Shown piece by piece: positions 8,673 to 16,991 of a DNA stretch of 64,000 nt. The position numbers and the translations under genes are program-made. Below the pieces are notes generated by a model. It had not been told where the DNA came from. It saw only the letters and a program-made list of their open reading frames with translations, and did no database searches. The first letter of the stretch is position 1. Each line of letters opens with the position of its first letter. The stretch is from Bog-756 sp963710495. GTDB taxonomy: Bacteria; Actinomycetota; Acidimicrobiia; Acidimicrobiales; RAAP-2. The stretch lies in the NCBI GenBank assembly GCA_963710495.1, contig CAVQAI010000009.1:310001-374000 (forward strand), written 5' to 3'.

Positions 8673-9949
8673 GGGCGGTCGGCTCCGACGGGGGGCCGGC
8701 GCGCGGGCGGACGCCAGTCGTCAGCCTCGGGGAGCGGGTGTCGGAAGAGGTCAGCCGCATTGCCGGCGGCCATCCGGCGCAACTCGTCGGGGGGGAGGTG
8801 ACCCATGCTTGCCGCGAGAACGGCCTGGGTGTCGGGCCAGGTCGAGTCGGCGTGCGGATAGTCGCTCTCCACCATGATGTGGTCCAGACCGATCCGCTCG
8901 CGGAGATCCACCACCGATGGGTCGTCGATCGTGCAGAACCAGAAGTTGCGCTTGAGTACTTCGCTCGGTAGCAGATCCGAAGGCCAATGGTTTGACGCAG
9001 AGCCCGAAGCCGAGTGCTGCAGCACGTAGTCGAGCCGATCGATGAGCATCGGTACCCAACCGATCCCGCCCTCCGAAAACGCTACGGCCAGCTCGGGGAA
9101 GCGAAGTGGGACCCCCGACCACACCCACTCGGCTGCAGCCACCAGTGCGTTCACCGGGAAGAGGGTGGGGAGTAACTCGAACGGTGGGTCTGGCGAGGGC
9201 AGTGGGGCCCAGGACGACGCGCCGGTATGGAGGCAGACCACGGTCCCGGTCTCCTCGCACGCCAGGAAGAATGCATCCCAGGCATCAGTGAAGATCGAGG
9301 GATAGCCCAACTGGGCTGGGAATTCGGGAAAGCTGACCGCCTTGAAGCCGCGCTCCGCGTTGGCCCGCACCTCGTCGGCTGCCACCGATGCATCGGCCAG
9401 CCAGGGAAGTTGCAGAGGGATGATTCGCTCGGGGTGGGCTCCGGCCCACTCCTCCATATGCCAGTCGTTCCAGGCCCGCACGCAGGCCAATCCCAGCTCG
9501 GGATCGCTCGAACCCGAGAACACCGCACCGCAGAATCCGGCGACGAGGGACGGGAAGCAGAGCGAGGCCCACACGCCGTTGAGGTCCATGTCCTCGATCC
9601 GGGCCTCGATGTCGTAGCAGCCTGGCCGCATCTCGTCGAAGCGCGCCGGCTCCATGCTCCAGGTGTCGCGGCGCCGGCCCACCACGGCGTTGAGCCCGAT
9701 ATTGGGGTAGGTGCGCTCCTCGTAGACCCAGACCTCCGGGCCACCGGGTGTCTCGACTACGTGCGGCGCCCGCTCAGCCAGAGTGGCGGGCATGCGACCC
9801 TCGAACAGGCCCGGCGGCTCGATGAGGTGGTCGTCCACTGAGATGACCGGGACGAGGATCGTCCGCGGCGCGGGATCGGGCAGCAGCACCGACTCACCCG
9901 AGTCGCTGCCGGCGTCCGAATCCCTCGCGTCGACTGCCCCGGTCGCCAT
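8669..9949 (-). CDS. Amidohydrolase-2 family metal-dependent hydrolase (ACMSD-like TIM barrel)
   Basis: TIM-barrel hydrolase or decarboxylase of the amidohydrolase-2 group. Metal-site motifs are VISVDDHLIEP (D39/H41 with this start), CLHTGASSW in the middle and ESDYPHADSTWP near the C-terminus, where the aspartate is the last metal ligand. I chose the ATG at 9949 (426 aa) because TAGCTT lies 10 bases upstream and the conserved core begins 30 residues later; an upstream in-frame ATG at 10000 is possible. The stop overlaps the P450 start. Actinobacteria often carry such genes beside steroid and aromatic degradation enzymes. Substrate unknown. Confidence 0.85.
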   Translation of the reverse strand: MATGAVDARDSDAGSDSGESVLLPDPAPRTILVPVISVDDHLIEPPGLFEGRMPATLAERAPHVVETPGGPEVWVYEERTYPNIGLNAVVGRRRDTWSMEPARFDEMRPGCYDIEARIEDMDLNGVWASLCFPSLVAGFCGAVFSGSSDPELGLACVRAWNDWHMEEWAGAHPERIIPLQLPWLADASVAADEVRANAERGFKAVSFPEFPAQLGYPSIFTDAWDAFFLACEETGTVVCLHTGASSWAPLPSPDPPFELLPTLFPVNALVAAAEWVWSGVPLRFPELAVAFSEGGIGWVPMLIDRLDYVLQHSASGSASNHWPSDLLPSEVLKRNFWFCTIDDPSVVDLRERIGLDHIMVESDYPHADSTWPDTQAVLAASMGHLPPDELRRMAAGNAADLFRHPLPEADDWRPPARRPPVGADRP

Positions 9950-9959
9950 GGCACCAACG

Positions 9960-9969
9960 AAGCTATCAT
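9960..9969. promoter_or_regulatory. Divergent -10 elements (amidohydrolase / D-aminoacylase-like gene)
   Basis: On the minus strand TAGCTT (9965 to 9960) sits 10 bases before the amidohydrolase ATG. On the plus strand TATCAT (9964-9969) could start the D-aminoacylase-like transcript with a leader of about 110 bases. The two hexamers overlap by two bases. Confidence 0.35.
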
Positions 9970-10084
9970 GTGCTCCGAAAATGACGTTCTCATCGCGCAT
10001 CGTTGGCCCGGGCGCTTCGGTCGCAGGTGCGTCGAAGGCGCCCGGCGCGGACCGCGTCGATGCCGGGACATGGGAGGTGACGAC

Positions 10085-11812
10085 GTGCTGGATCTCGTGA
10101 TCAGGTCGGGAACGGTGGTGGACGGGACCGGTGGACCCTCGCAGCGGGCCGACGTGGGCGTCCACGAGGGGCGGATCACCGCGATCGGTGAGGTCGACGA
10201 GCAAGGCGCCCGGGAGATCGACGCCACCGGCCTGATGGTGGCGCCTGGGTTCGTCGACCTTCACACCCACTACGACGCGCAGCTCTTCTGGGACCCGGCG
10301 GCGAGCCCCTCTCCGCTGCACGGGGTCACCACCGTCATCGGCGGCAATTGCGGCTTCTCGTTGGCTCCGGCCGGCCCCGACCACTCCGGCTACCTGTCGC
10401 GCATGATGGCCAGAGTCGAGGGTATGCCGCTGGCCGCGCTCGAACAGGGGCTCGACTGGTCGTGGACATCGTTCGGCGACTGGGTCGGCCGGCTCGAGGG
10501 CCGGCTCGGAGTCAACGCTGGCTTTTTGGTCGGACACTCCACCATCCGCCGCTCCGCCATGGGTGACGCCGCGGTTGACGGCGAGGCCACTGCCGATGAC
10601 ATCGACGCGATGGTCGCCCTCGCCCACCGGTCCATGGACGAGGGCGCCCTCGGTGTTTCCACCTCGCAAGCGCACACCCACAACGACGGAGAAGGCCATC
10701 CGGTGCCGTCTCGGTCGGCCGGTCGGGGTGAGCTCGAAGCCCTGGCCCGCGCCGTGCGGGACCACGCCGGTACGACACTCGAGCTGATCCTGCCGGGGTG
10801 CATCAACGGCTTCAGCGACGACGAGGTCGAGTTGATGGCAACGCTCTCGCTCCTCGCCAACCGGCCCGTCAACTGGAACGTGCTGGGGGTCTCGTCGCTC
10901 AATCCGGGTGCCATGGATCACCAGTTGGCGGCTTCAACGGCGGCGGCCGAGCGTGGGGCCACCGTGGTCGCCCTGACCATGCCCCACACCCTCCAGATCC
11001 GCCTGTCGTTCCTCAACGGCGCCATCATCGACGGCCTGCCAGGCTGGCGCGAGACGCTGGCCCTACCGATACCGCAGCGCATCGCCGCCCTTTCCGATCC
11101 CGAGGTCAGGCGACGGTTGGACGAGGGGGCCCATTCCAAGGAGGCCGGCATCCTCGGTGCACTTGCCCGCTGGCCGGCGCTCCGTTTCGAGGAGGTGTTC
11201 GAACCGGCCAACGCATCCTGCGAGGGGCGCACGGTGGGCGAGGTCGCCGCCGAGCGTGGCCAGGACCCATTCGACGCCATGCTGGATGTGGTGGTGGCCG
11301 ACGGGCTGCGCACCGGCCTGCGTCCTCCGATACCGGAGAGCGAGGCCGACTGGGAGCTTCGGGCCAAGGCCTGGCTCGATCCCCGCACCGTGGTCGGTGG
11401 TTCGGACGCCGGAGCCCACCTGGACACGATGTGCGGAGCGATCTACTCGACATCCCTGCTGGGTGAGGGGGTTCGCAAGCGCGGTCTCCTCGACTGGGAG
11501 GCAGCGGTCCACCAGCTGACCGAGGTGCCCGCCCGCCTCTACGGTTTGCGTGACCGCGGCCGAGTGACGGCCGGAGGCTTCGCCGACCTCGTGCTGTTCG
11601 ACCCCGGTCGGGTGGGTCACGGCCCCGAGCGCACTCGGAGCGACCTGCCCGGCAAGGCCAATCGCCTCTACGCCGAAGCCGAAGGAATCGAGCACGTTCT
11701 GGTCAACGGGACCGAGATCACCACCCATGGGGCCTTCACCGGAGACCTCCCGGGATCCCTCCTGCGTTCGGGCACCGATACCGATACCGTCACGGTGCCG
11801 GGGGCGTCATGA
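10085..11812 (+). CDS. N-acyl-D-amino-acid deacylase family amidohydrolase (amidohydrolase 3)
   Basis: 575-residue amidohydrolase-superfamily enzyme of the D-aminoacylase type, hydrolysing an amide or related bond with a TIM-barrel zinc site. The N-terminal beta-sandwich LDLVIRSGTVVDGTGGP is followed by VDLHTHYDAQ (H60, H62), GGNCGFSL (about 88-95) and GGSDAGAHLDT (about 438-448), holding the metal-ligand aspartate. Start GTG 10085 is preferred: GGGAGGTGA ends four bases upstream and the protein then begins where relatives begin. Its 3' end overlaps the SDR gene by ATGA, forming a two-gene unit. Substrate is probably not a simple amino acid given the neighbours. Confidence 0.88.
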   Translation: MLDLVIRSGTVVDGTGGPSQRADVGVHEGRITAIGEVDEQGAREIDATGLMVAPGFVDLHTHYDAQLFWDPAASPSPLHGVTTVIGGNCGFSLAPAGPDHSGYLSRMMARVEGMPLAALEQGLDWSWTSFGDWVGRLEGRLGVNAGFLVGHSTIRRSAMGDAAVDGEATADDIDAMVALAHRSMDEGALGVSTSQAHTHNDGEGHPVPSRSAGRGELEALARAVRDHAGTTLELILPGCINGFSDDEVELMATLSLLANRPVNWNVLGVSSLNPGAMDHQLAASTAAAERGATVVALTMPHTLQIRLSFLNGAIIDGLPGWRETLALPIPQRIAALSDPEVRRRLDEGAHSKEAGILGALARWPALRFEEVFEPANASCEGRTVGEVAAERGQDPFDAMLDVVVADGLRTGLRPPIPESEADWELRAKAWLDPRTVVGGSDAGAHLDTMCGAIYSTSLLGEGVRKRGLLDWEAAVHQLTEVPARLYGLRDRGRVTAGGFADLVLFDPGRVGHGPERTRSDLPGKANRLYAEAEGIEHVLVNGTEITTHGAFTGDLPGSLLRSGTDTDTVTVPGAS

Positions 11813-12636
11813 GCCCTTCGGGATCGGTGGCCTTGGTCACCGGCGCGTCGTCCGGGATCGGAGCCGCCACGGCCCGGTTGCTAGCCGCCCGCGGCACGAC
11901 CGTCGCTCTCGTGGCCCGGCGGGCTGAACGGCTCGAGGGCGTGCTGGCCGACTGCGTCGGCACCGCGCCGGAATCGCGCGCCTGGCCCGCCGACCTGAGC
12001 GATCCCGAACATGCCGCCCAGGTGGCCCGGTCGATCGACGCCGAACTCGGCCCGGTCGATGTGATTGTCAACAACGCCGGAGCCCCGATGCGCCGGCCCG
12101 TCCAGAGGCTGACCATGGATGAGGTCCGCCGGACCATGGCCGTCAACTACCTGTCTCCGGTGGCCATCTCCCTCGCCCTCCTCCCCGGCATGCTCGAACG
12201 GCGATCCGGCGTCATCGTGAACGTCTCGAGCCTCGGTGGGCGACTGGGCATCGCCAGTGAGGCCGCCTACTGCGGCTCGAAGTTCGCCCTGGCCGGATGG
12301 AGCGAGTCGATGGCGGCCGACTTGCATGGGACCGGCGTCGCAGTCCGGCTCGTGCTGCCCGGCGCCATCGACACCGAGATCTGGGACCAGCCCGGCAACG
12401 ACGCACCCCTGTACACCGGCCCCCTGGTTCCCGCCGAGGAGGTGGCGGTGGGGATCGTCGACTGCCTGACCAGCCCGGCGTTCGAGCACTACCTGCCGGA
12501 CATGAAGGCCGTCGTGGAGATGAAGACATCGGACTTCGACGGTTTCATGAGGGGCATGATCGCCATGGCCGAGGGCAACGTGGACGAGGAATCGGTCGCA
12601 CGCACGACCAACCCGGCCTCGGCAAGCCGAGGCTGA
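11809..12636 (+). CDS. Short-chain dehydrogenase/reductase (classical SDR)
   Basis: 275-residue NAD(P)-dependent alcohol/ketone oxidoreductase. The Rossmann motif is TGASSGIG (about 11-18), followed by NNAG (about 85-88), the catalytic serine in VNVSSLGG (about 138-145) and YCGSK (about 155-159) as the Tyr/Lys pair. The C-terminal 40 residues are longer than in minimal SDRs. It is translationally coupled to the upstream D-aminoacylase-like gene (ATGA overlap), suggesting sequential steps on one compound. Confidence 0.92.
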   Translation: MSPSGSVALVTGASSGIGAATARLLAARGTTVALVARRAERLEGVLADCVGTAPESRAWPADLSDPEHAAQVARSIDAELGPVDVIVNNAGAPMRRPVQRLTMDEVRRTMAVNYLSPVAISLALLPGMLERRSGVIVNVSSLGGRLGIASEAAYCGSKFALAGWSESMAADLHGTGVAVRLVLPGAIDTEIWDQPGNDAPLYTGPLVPAEEVAVGIVDCLTSPAFEHYLPDMKAVVEMKTSDFDGFMRGMIAMAEGNVDEESVARTTNPASASRG

Positions 12637-12730
12637 GGTTGGTCCAGTACCTGTCGATCCCATCGATGGAGCACCCCGAGCACACCCGACCGACACCTCC
12701 GACACCCACCAACCCACCCCGGCACCCAGT

Positions 12731-12781
12731 CCGACCAAGTCACACGAGCAGCCAACCCGACCCAGCCACACAAGCAAGGAG
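12731..12781. repeat. 25-26 bp leader repeat merging into the Shine-Dalgarno
   Basis: Two copies of a C/A-rich word, CCGACCAAGTCACACGAGCA (12731 onward) and CCGACCCAGCCACACAAGCA (12757 onward). The second copy ends in AAGGAG, the ribosome site of the 2-hydroxyacid dehydrogenase. The preceding bases (12683-12730) look like older, more decayed copies. Confidence 0.6.
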
Positions 12782-12791
12782 CGCCGAACCC

Positions 12792-13772
12792 ATGTCAAGA
12801 GCCCGACCCAAGGCCCTGGTAACCGCCGCGGTGCGCGGGCCGGGGCTGGAGCTGCTGTCACAGCTGGCCGACCTCACCGTCGATTCGTGGCTCGACCAAC
12901 CGACGCTTCGCATCTTCAATGCCGAACAACTCGCCGAGCGGGTGGCCAAGGAGGGCGCCTCAATCGTCATCGTCGAGAGCGACCGGTGTGCCGGTCCCCT
13001 CTTCGAGCTGCCCTTGGTGGCAGTCGGCAGCTGCCGTGGTGACCCGACCAACGTCGATGTCGCCGCTGCCACCGCGGCAGGTATCCCGGTGCTACGGGCT
13101 CCGGGCCGCAACGCAGACGCGGTGGCCGAACTGGCCGTGGCGCTGCTCTTTGCCTGTACCCGGGGCCTGATACCGGCCGACGCCGATGTGCGGGCCGGTC
13201 AGATCTACAAGGACGGGACGATCCCCTACCAGCGCTTCCGTGCTTTCGAGGTGGCCGGGCAGACGGCCGGACTGGTCGGCCTGGGGGCAGTCGGGCGAGC
13301 CACGCGTTGGCGGTTGCGGGGACTCGGGATGGAAGTGCTCGCCTACGACCCTTACGCGCCCGAGGCGACCGTCTCCCTCGAGGAGCTTCTCGAGCGCTCG
13401 GACGTGGTCTCGATGCACGCGCCGGTGACCCCCGAGACGACTGCCATGATCGGTGCCGACCAGTTCGCCGCCATGCGGGACGGGGTGGTCTTCCTCAACA
13501 CCGCGAGGGCCGCACTGCATGACACCGATGCACTCGTCACGGCGCTTCGATCGGGCAAGGTCGCTGCCGCCGGGCTGGACCACTTCGAAGGGGAGTCCCT
13601 GGCTACGAACCATCCCCTCACTGAATTCCCCTCAGTGGTGCTCACACCCCACATCGGAGGGGCGACCTACGACACCGAGTCGAACCATACCCGGGTCATC
13701 GCCGAAGACCTGTGTCGGCTACTGGCCGGAGCGAAGCCGCTGAACGTGGTCAACCCCGAGGTGCTCGGTTAG
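12792..13772 (+). CDS. D-isomer-specific 2-hydroxyacid dehydrogenase family (phosphoglycerate dehydrogenase-like)
   Basis: 326-residue NAD-dependent 2-hydroxyacid dehydrogenase. The nucleotide motif is GLVGLGAVGRATRWRLRGLG (about 160-179) with DPYA as the ribose-binding acid. The catalytic arginine is in FLNTARAALHD, followed by GLDHFEGE and the catalytic histidine in LTPHIGGATYDT. The N-terminal substrate domain is divergent, so substrate (phosphoglycerate, glyoxylate or another 2-ketoacid) is not assigned. Start ATG 12792 is fixed by AAGGAG ten bases upstream. The 155 bp leader is repetitive and nearly free of T. Confidence 0.88.
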   Translation: MSRARPKALVTAAVRGPGLELLSQLADLTVDSWLDQPTLRIFNAEQLAERVAKEGASIVIVESDRCAGPLFELPLVAVGSCRGDPTNVDVAAATAAGIPVLRAPGRNADAVAELAVALLFACTRGLIPADADVRAGQIYKDGTIPYQRFRAFEVAGQTAGLVGLGAVGRATRWRLRGLGMEVLAYDPYAPEATVSLEELLERSDVVSMHAPVTPETTAMIGADQFAAMRDGVVFLNTARAALHDTDALVTALRSGKVAAAGLDHFEGESLATNHPLTEFPSVVLTPHIGGATYDTESNHTRVIAEDLCRLLAGAKPLNVVNPEVLG

Positions 13773-13799
13773 CGGGCAGAACATCGTTGGCGAGGTTCG

Positions 13800-14346
13800 C
13801 TAGCCGGCAGTCTGCGGCGTCGATCGGCGGGCGCCGTGCTTTGCACGTTCGTAGTGGCGGCCCATCTCGTGGCGCTCCTCGAGACTCTTGCTCTGTTCGA
13901 TCAACCGGATGAGGGTGCGCTCCTCCTGCTCGACGTGGTCCAGAAGGGCCCGTCTCAATCTCAGGAAGCCCTTTCGGAACGCTTCGGTCTCACTCTTGAC
14001 AGTCTCCAACCGGGCGATGAGGTCATGGGCTCCTGCCTGCTCCGCCAGGCGATCGTCGAGCCCGTGGTCGTGAGAGACAGCGTCCTTCCGCGGCTCCGCT
14101 GTGCCTGTGGGAGGCGACACCCTTGTGAGAGTCGGTGTGATCGCGAGAGTTGATGTGCTCCTCGGATGCCGCATCCCGCACGGCTGGATAGACGCTCCGC
14201 TCTTCGGCGCCCTCGTGTCGCACGATGACTTGGCGCAGCTGATCGAACCACTCCGACCGGTCCCCCGATCCGAGGGAGTCGAACCGATGGAGCAGCTGGT
14301 GGATCGACCAGTGATCGTGCCTCAGAGCTTCAACAATGTCAGGCAA
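13800..14346 (-). pseudogene. Hemerythrin HHE-domain protein, frameshifted
   Basis: Diiron hemerythrin-like four-helix protein split by one surplus base between about 14080 and 14165. The first frame (from ATG 14346) gives MPDIVEALRHDHWSIHQLLHRF and RHEGAEERSVYPAVRD, carrying the first histidine/glutamate ligands. The second frame (open 14174-13800) continues DDRLAEQAGAHDLIARLETV and LLDHVEQEERTLIRLIEQ with the remaining His/Glu ligands and a basic tail. Between them is a histidine-rich stretch in either frame, so the exact break is not visible. HHE proteins bind O2, NO or iron and act in stress responses; it sits next to a stress-type sigma factor. Confidence 0.72.
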
Positions 14347-14406
14347 TCAGCTCGCCTCGTCCAGTCCTGCCAAGCCGTCGCCGAGCAACGTCACAAGGCA
14401 CTACAC

Positions 14407-14664
14407 CTAGACAGCGGCGTGCGACGGCCACGATTGCGAGCTCGATGTGGAGGTGCCGGCGGGAGCTTCAACCCTGGCCCTGACATCGTTGACTGGACTG
14501 TTGCCTCCCGAGCCCCAGGACTTCAGCCACTTCGGCTCGGTCCGGTCCGGGCCCGCACCCAGCCTTCCGGCTTGCCGGCGAAGCGTCTCATAGGGCCGTC
14601 GACCAGCCCATGAGCCGAAGATGAAACCAGCCGTTGCTGCTCCGGCGATCATCAGTTTGCGCAT
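14407..14664 (-). CDS. Small membrane-anchored protein, function unknown
   Basis: 85 residues. It begins MRKLMIAGAATAGFIFGSWAGRR, a single hydrophobic helix resembling the N-termini of YtxH-type stress proteins, followed by a polar, proline/serine-rich tail. ATG 14664 has AGAGGAGAG seven bases upstream. It lies between the frameshifted hemerythrin and the sigma factor, all on the minus strand, and is probably part of the same stress regulon. No enzymatic motif. Confidence 0.6.
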   Translation of the reverse strand: MRKLMIAGAATAGFIFGSWAGRRPYETLRRQAGRLGAGPDRTEPKWLKSWGSGGNSPVNDVRARVEAPAGTSTSSSQSWPSHAAV

Positions 14665-14678
14665 TGGCTCTCCTCTGT

Positions 14679-14688
14679 CCCGTACGGG
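14679..14688. promoter_or_regulatory. Perfect 10 bp palindrome in the small-protein leader
   Basis: CCCGTACGGG lies just before the ribosome site of the 85-residue membrane protein and downstream of the sigma-factor stop. It could be an operator or part of a small hairpin. Confidence 0.25.
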
Positions 14689-14730
14689 GCTCGACTAATC
14701 GGTTGATCAAAGACAACGGCCTCAGTTTGC

Positions 14731-15474
14731 TCATGCCGCGGGAACGAGCGATCCTCGTAGCTCTTCGAGGCTCTTGGCCAAGAGCCGGGACACATGCATC
14801 TGGCTGATCCCGAGCCGGTCCGCGATCTCCGATTGCGTCAGCTCCTCGACAAATCGCAGACTTATGATTCTGCGCTGGCGCCCGGGGAGATGAGCAATGG
14901 CGTCGTCGAGGTCGATCCGGTGGTCGGTAGTCCTGTATCCGAGGTCGATCTCGCCGATCTGCTCGGCCAAGGACCGCGACTCGTGATCCGTGGCATCGAT
15001 CGAAGCCATGCGATAGTTCCGGCCGGCCTCGAGGGCTTCGAGAACCGCCTCCTCCGAGCTGCCGGTCAGCTCCGATATCTCCGCCACCGTCGGCGCCCGG
15101 CCGAACTCCTGCGTCAGCATCTCGGTGACGTGCCCCACTTCGAGGCACAGCTCCTGCAGGCGCCTTGGCGCTCGCACGCCCCAGGTCTTGTCGCGGAAGT
15201 ACCGCTTGAGCTCGCCGAGGATTGTTCGAGTGGCGAACGTGCTGAAAGCAACTTCTCGGTCCGGATCGAATCGATCGACTGAGTTGACCAGCGCCATCGA
15301 TGCGACCTGGAACAGGTCATCGTCCAGACCTTCGGAGCCGCGAAAACGACGGGCGAGGTGATAGGCCAAACCGAGATGAGTCTCGATCAGATTGTGACGC
15401 AGCCTCTCGTCACGTGTTCGGGCAAACTCGACAAACCCGCTTCGATCGCTCTTCGAGAGAGATGCCACTGACAA
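14731..15474 (-). CDS. RNA polymerase sigma factor, SigB/SigF/SigG (sigma-70 group 3) type
   Basis: Alternative sigma factor directing stress transcription. Region 2 is LDDDLFQVASMALVNSVDRF followed by FSTFATRTILGELKRYFRDK, the -10 recognition helix. Region 3 is EFGRAPTVAEISELTGSSEE. Region 4 is LPGRQRRIISLRFVEELTQ plus the helix-turn-helix SEIADRLGISQMHVSRLLAK. I chose TTG 15474 (247 aa) because AAGGAGG lies eight bases upstream; a 20-residue longer form from ATG 15534 would read through that ribosome site. No anti-sigma or anti-anti-sigma gene adjoins it, unlike classical sigB/sigF operons. Confidence 0.88.
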   Translation of the reverse strand: MSVASLSKSDRSGFVEFARTRDERLRHNLIETHLGLAYHLARRFRGSEGLDDDLFQVASMALVNSVDRFDPDREVAFSTFATRTILGELKRYFRDKTWGVRAPRRLQELCLEVGHVTEMLTQEFGRAPTVAEISELTGSSEEAVLEALEAGRNYRMASIDATDHESRSLAEQIGEIDLGYRTTDHRIDLDDAIAHLPGRQRRIISLRFVEELTQSEIADRLGISQMHVSRLLAKSLEELRGSLVPAA

Positions 15475-15895
15475 CTTCAACGCCTCCTTCCGCTCCCTTC
15501 TTCGAGCGCACCGAGCCTTTGCTCCAACCAACAATCCATCAGTCGGAGGACTTCATCAGTTTGAGTGCTCTGCTCGTGGCTCCTGGAGGAGGCGCGTGCT
15601 ACTGGATTTGCGCTTCAGCGTCAACGCTCGCCTCCAGCCGCTCTGCGCCCCACTGAACGTTTTCTTACCCGCCCAAACCCGATGGCAAACAACTACCTGC
15701 TCGCCCCGTATGGCCCCGCATGTCCCTGCATGCCCCTGCATGTCCCTGCATGTCCCTGCATGGCCAACAGTCGATTCTGACTGCCGCCAGTCCGGTCAGA
15801 ACTTGGGCACAGCCAGGACACCGAGCCGGCGCGGCGAGCCGGGACCACCCACGATGGCCCGCCCGCCGGGCCTCCGAGACAACAGGGCAGTTCAG
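15475..15895. other. 421 bp without a gene
   Basis: The gap between the sigma factor and the DUF6328 gene, both on the minus strand. It holds the 10 bp array at 15711-15763. The rest shows no codon-biased frame with a recognisable product. It must include the sigma factor's promoter, but I cannot pick a convincing -35/-10 pair. Confidence 0.5.
15711..15763. repeat. 10 bp tandem array, 5 copies
   Basis: TGTCCCTGCA-type units run head to tail: TGGCCCCGCA, TGTCCCTGCA, TGCCCCTGCA, TGTCCCTGCA, TGTCCCTGCA, then TGG. A 10 bp period keeps each copy on the same face of the helix. Confidence 0.9.
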
Positions 15896-16420
15896 TCAGC
15901 GACGGCTGTTGCGCGGAGCCAGTCGGCCGAAGAAGACGGGAACGGCGAACCACAGAACTCCGAACATGCCCAGCACGGAGGTCGATACCGCGAGCACCGG
16001 TGCTCCGGTGAAGACGACTCCGGTCACCAGCAGTACCGAACATGAAAGGTCCAGCCCGACCACGCACAGTCCGGCAAGCGCCAGTCCATTCGCAATCTGC
16101 ACCAGACGGTCCTTCTTGCCCTGGCGGAAGACAACCCGGTGATACGCCACGGGAGCCGACAGAAGTCCGATCGCCAGCGCCGCGAGCACGACACAGATGA
16201 TGTACAGCTGCTTCTGCGCGGCATCCAGCCTGGCGAACCGGGCGCTGAACGGGAGGGAGAGGAGGAAGCCGAACAGCACCTGGATGCCGATGGCTGCGAC
16301 CCGGAGCTCCTGGAGGAGCTCCATGAGGTTTCGGTCCGCACGTTCCTCGGCCGACTCGTGGCGCCCCGGATCGGTCCGATCATCGGCCAGGGTGGGACAC
16401 ATCGCGGGTGACGGGCTCAA
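15896..16420 (-). CDS. DUF6328 family multi-pass membrane protein
   Basis: 174 residues with four predicted membrane segments: IGIQVLFGFLLSLPF, LYIICVVLAALAIGLLSAPV, GLALAGLCVVGLDLSCSVLL and VLAVSTSVLGMFGVLWFAVPV. The DUF6328 signature is RNLMELLQELRVAAIGIQVL before the first helix and YHRVVFRQGKK in the cytoplasmic loop. The first possible start is TTG 16420, overlapping the preceding TGA; an ATG at 16402 is an alternative. It is coupled to the flavin reductase gene. The family often sits near stress genes in actinobacteria, but its function is unknown. Confidence 0.85.
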   Translation of the reverse strand: MSPSPAMCPTLADDRTDPGRHESAEERADRNLMELLQELRVAAIGIQVLFGFLLSLPFSARFARLDAAQKQLYIICVVLAALAIGLLSAPVAYHRVVFRQGKKDRLVQIANGLALAGLCVVGLDLSCSVLLVTGVVFTGAPVLAVSTSVLGMFGVLWFAVPVFFGRLAPRNSRR

Positions 16421-16926
16421 TCCCCGACCGGATGGCCTGGACGGAACTTGGGCGAATGCTGGGCCGTGAGGACCCGACTTACCACTTCTCCCCCACCGTC
16501 AAGGGGCTGCACCAGGATCGCCTCGTGGTCACCAACATCGAAGCGATCAATGATCCTCCCTTCGATCCACGCTGCGCAATCGTCGAGCACCGGAACACCG
16601 GTGAGGCCCGGGTGCCAGCTGCAGCGAGCGAACTTTGCGACGATGTCGCCCGTCTCTTCTCCGAACAGCGAGGCCAGTGGCGTCTGATCCTCCCGCAGCA
16701 GATGAAGCGCGAGAGCGCCCGAGCGATCGACGGCGGCAAACGTGTGGTTCACCTTTGAGATGCACACGATGAACCGCCGCGGTTCGATGCTGCACTGGGT
16801 GGCAAAGCCGACGAGGCAACCAGTCGGCTCGTCGTCGCCGGTGGTCACCACCAGGAGTGAGCAGTCCACCTGGGAGACGAAAGGCTCCAGCCGCTCCTCG
16901 ATCGAATCGATGTTCTGTGCCTTCAT
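16417..16926 (-). CDS. Flavin reductase-like FMN-binding protein
   Basis: 169-residue split-barrel flavoprotein of the flavin-reductase domain family. Typical elements are SLLVVTTGDDEPTGCLVGFA near the N-terminus, FIVCISKVNHTFAAVDRSG (FMN phosphate region, about 54-72), FARCSWHPGLTGVPVLDDC and IDRFDVGDHEAILVQ. It may reduce flavin or simply bind FMN. A large inverted repeat (16936-16965) ends nine bases before the ATG and could control its translation. Its stop overlaps the DUF6328 start. Confidence 0.85.
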   Translation of the reverse strand: MKAQNIDSIEERLEPFVSQVDCSLLVVTTGDDEPTGCLVGFATQCSIEPRRFIVCISKVNHTFAAVDRSGALALHLLREDQTPLASLFGEETGDIVAKFARCSWHPGLTGVPVLDDCAAWIEGRIIDRFDVGDHEAILVQPLDGGGEVVSRVLTAQHSPKFRPGHPVGD

Positions 16927-16935
16927 GGGTCAGGC

Positions 16936-16965
16936 CCCCGTTTCGGACTCGAGTACGAAACGGGG
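16936..16965 (-). promoter_or_regulatory. Strong inverted repeat before the flavin reductase start
   Basis: CCCCGTTTCG and CGAAACGGGG form perfect 10 bp arms around a 10 base loop, extended by a GGCC/GGCC pair with one bulge. On the minus strand the hairpin follows the Rho-N gene stop and ends nine bases before the flavin reductase ATG, occupying the only G-rich ribosome-site candidate. It has no U-tract, so translational control is as likely as termination. Confidence 0.55.
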
Positions 16966-16991
16966 CCGACCTGATCGCTCATGGCGGTCCC

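Noticed and set aside
8669..10921. Very long (750 codon) version of the amidohydrolase
   Set aside because: The N-terminal 320 codons are antisense to the D-aminoacylase-like gene; the family core and a -10 box place the start near 9949.
14731..15534. Longer sigma factor from ATG 15534
   Set aside because: The extra 20 residues are arginine-rich and unlike the family, and an AAGGAGG site supports TTG 15474.
15565..15780. Cysteine/proline-rich small frame over the 10 bp array
   Set aside because: Coding potential comes only from the repeat; no start context or conservation signal.
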